Of a stretch of DNA of 64,000 bases, positions 61,901 to 64,000 are shown piece by piece. The stretch covers positions 10,194,361-10,258,360 of the forward strand of contig NC_090196.1 of assembly GCF_024679245.1 (NCBI RefSeq), written 5' to 3'. Each line of letters begins with the position of its first letter. Within the stretch, counting starts at the first letter, position 1. Below the pieces are notes generated by a model, which searched no databases, was not told the DNA's origin, and worked only from the letters and a program-made list of their open reading frames with translations. A program made the translations under genes and the position numbers. The stretch comes from Pseudorasbora parva (lineage: Eukaryota > Chordata > Actinopteri > Cypriniformes > Gobionidae).

Positions 61901-64000
61901 TCATAGGTTTTCTCATTCTGTCATTTGAAATTTGTTCAGAGTGACCATGAATATTACTGTATTTATTTACAAGTATTTTTACTGTATAGTTTTGGAGAAA
62001 AGTGCAGTCAAACTCTCCCCAAAATTCATTCAAGCACTTACAGTCCAATTTTCAAAAATATCATAAAAATCTTTCCTTTATAGGTTTGCTCATTCTGTCC
62101 TTTGATATTTGTTCAGAGTGACCCTGACTATTACTGTATGTAGTAACAAGTCATTTTACTGTATAGTTTTGGAGAAAAGTACAGTCAAATTCGGCCCAAA
62201 ATTCATTCAAGGACTTACAGTGTCCAATTTGCAAAAATTCATAAAAATCGTTCCTTTATAGGTTTGCCCATTCTGCCATTTGATATTTGTTCATGGGGAC
62301 CCTGACTATTACTGTATTTATTTACAAGCCAGTTTACTGTATATTCTTGGAGAAAAGGTCAGTCAAACTGCAAATAATCTGTCTATTCAAACATTTACAT
62401 TGTATCCAATTTTCAAAAATTCGAAAAATCTTTCCTTTATAGGTTTTCTCATTCTGTCATTTTAAATTTGTTCAGAGTGACCCTGAATATTACTGTATTT
62501 ATTTACAAGTCATTTACTGTATAGTTTTAGAGAAAAGTACAATCAAATATGCCCCAAATATCAACGTGCATTCAAATACTTACACTGTCCCATTTTTTCC
62601 AAAATTCATAAACAATTTTGCTTCATAGGTTTTCTCATTCTGTCATTTGAAATTTGTTCAGAGTGACCATGAATATTACTGTATTTATTTACAAGTATTT
62701 TTACTGTATAGTTTTGGAGAAAAGTGCAGTCAAACTCTCCCCAAAATTCATTCAAGCACTTACAGTCCAATTTTCAAAAATATCATAAAAATCTTTCCTT
62801 TATAGGTTTGCTCATTCTGTCCTTTGATATTTGTTCAGAGTGACCCTGACTATTACTGTATGTAGTAACAAGTCATTTTACTGTATAGTTTTGGAGAAAA
62901 GTACAGTCCAATTCGGCCCAAAATTCATTCAAGGACTTACAGTGTCCAATTTGCAAAAATTCATAAAAATCGTTCCTTTATAGGTTTGCCCATTCTGCCA
63001 TTTGATATTTGTTCATGGGGACCCTGACTATTACTGTATTTATTTACAAGCCAGTTTACTGTATATTCTTGGAGAAAAGGTCAGTCAAACTGCAAATAAT
63101 CTGTCTATTCAAACATTTACATTGTATCCAATTTTCAAAAATTCGAAAAATCTTTCCTTTATAGGTTTTCTCATTCTGTCATTTAATATTTGTTTAGAGT
63201 GACCCCGACTATTACTGTATTTATGTACAAGTCATTTTACTGTATAGTTTTAGAGAAAAGTACAGTTGAATATGCCCCAAATATCAACGTGCATTCAAAT
63301 ACTTACACTGTCCCATTTTTTCCAAAATTCATAAACAATTTTGCTTCATAGGTTTTCTCATTCTGTCATTTGAAATTTGTTCAGAGTGACCATGAATATT
63401 ACTGTATTTATTTACAAGTATTTTTACTGTATAGTTTTGGAGAAAAGTGCAGTCAAACTCTCCCCAAAATTCATTCAAGCACTTACAGTCCAATTTTCAA
63501 AAATATCATAAAAATCTTTCCTTTATAGGTTTGCTCATTCTGTCCTTTGATATTTGTTCAGAGTGACCCTGACTATTACTGTATGTAGTAACAAGTCATT
63601 TTACTGTATAGTTTTGGAGAAAAGTACAGTCAAATTCGGCCCAAAATTCATTCAAGGACTTACAGTGTCCAATTTGCAAAAATTCATAAAAATCGTTTCT
63701 TTATAGGTTTGCCCATTCTGCCATTTGATATTTGTTCATGGGGACCCTGACTATTACTGTATTTATTTACAAGCCAGTTTACTGTATATTTTTGGAGAAA
63801 AGGGCAGTCAAACTGCAAATAATCTGTCTATTCAAACATTTACATTGTATCCAATTTTCAAAAATTCGAAAAATCTTTCCTTTATAGGTTTTCTCATTCT
63901 GTCATTTAATATTTGTTTAGAGTGACCCCGACTATTATTGTATTTATGTACAAGTCATTTTACTGTATAGTTTTAGAGAAAAGTACAGTCGAATATGCCC
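52922..64000 (+). repeat. Right-hand satellite array, ~723-bp higher-order repeats
   Basis: The same ~180-bp family and orientation as at 1-26240, but ordered differently. A marker monomer (TTCATGGGGACCCTGACTAT then CAAGCCAGTTTACTG) occurs at about 53570, 55571, 57742, 58465, 59556, 60279, 62280, 63002 and 63725. The spacings are 2001, 2171, 723, 1091, 723, 2001, 722 and 723 bp. Intervals of 723 bp correspond to four monomers, 2001 bp to eleven. The variant CCAGTTTACTG, shared by nearly all these marker copies, is absent from the corresponding left-array monomers (CCATTTTACTG), so the two sides were homogenised separately. The array continues past the window end. Confidence 0.93.
53570..62465 (+). 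repeat. 6709-bp duplicated satellite block
   Basis: Marker monomers at 53570, 54120, 54851 and 55571 recur at 60279, 60829, 61560 and 62280, each exactly 6709 bp later. A rare insertion (ATTTCATTTAATTGTTCATA at 54482 and 61191) is shared too. The second copy diverges in layout after about 62465. Confidence 0.85.

Overview
The window looks like a repeat-rich, probably pericentromeric or subtelomeric piece of a teleost genome, most likely a cyprinid such as a Danio relative. The grounds are an AT-rich satellite of about 180 bp, an L2-type LINE, Tc1-like and hAT-like remnants of kinds common in fish, and spliceosomal introns in every gene I can build. No bacterial-type genes are present. The hundreds of short open frames in the flanks are satellite repeats read as protein and are not genes.

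Layout. 1-26240: tandem ~178-185 bp satellite in one orientation, with a higher-order period of about 3.25 kb over the first 20 kb and more divergent monomers after that. 26241-26987: the same satellite inverted. 26988-29290: a second AT-rich tandem family built on the phrase GAACTTGAACTTTCTATA, containing a long (TA)n tract and a 148-bp near-perfect palindrome. 29342-52668: one DNA transposon of about 23.3 kb bounded by ~1.48-kb terminal inverted repeats (TIRs). 52682-52921: assembly gap. 52922-64000: the same satellite in the original orientation, but with a different higher-order organisation (about 723 bp, and a 6709-bp duplicated block).

The transposon is the main content. Joining exons by splice-site and phase agreement gives two apparently intact genes, each running inward from one TIR. 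Gene A (+, 30836-40041, 9 coding exons, 431 aa) has an N-terminal zinc ribbon, a minisatellite-encoded linker and a C-terminal chromodomain-like segment carrying an inserted CxxC. Gene B (-, 51181-44868, 17 coding exons, 875 aa) is a KDZ (Kyakuja-Dileera-Zisupton) transposase with an AT-hook-like basic segment, a CxC2/B-box-like zinc cluster, the D...D...E core and a charged C-terminal tail. The TIRs end only 9-12 bp before the two start codons. Each TIR therefore seems to supply its gene with the same promoter, non-coding first exon, first intron and 5' UTR, so the two genes would be co-expressed by construction.

Younger and older elements are nested in the transposon: an antisense, full-coding-length L2 LINE in intron 2 of gene A, a 48-bp hAT remnant with a perfect 8-bp target duplication, a Tc1-type MITE with TA duplication, and fragments of a Tc1 transposase, a second LINE and hAT ends.

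Limits. Exon models rest on reading GT/AG sites and frame closure by eye. Family names come from motif recognition, not a database search. The outer right junction of the transposon is lost in the gap, so its target-site duplication cannot be read.
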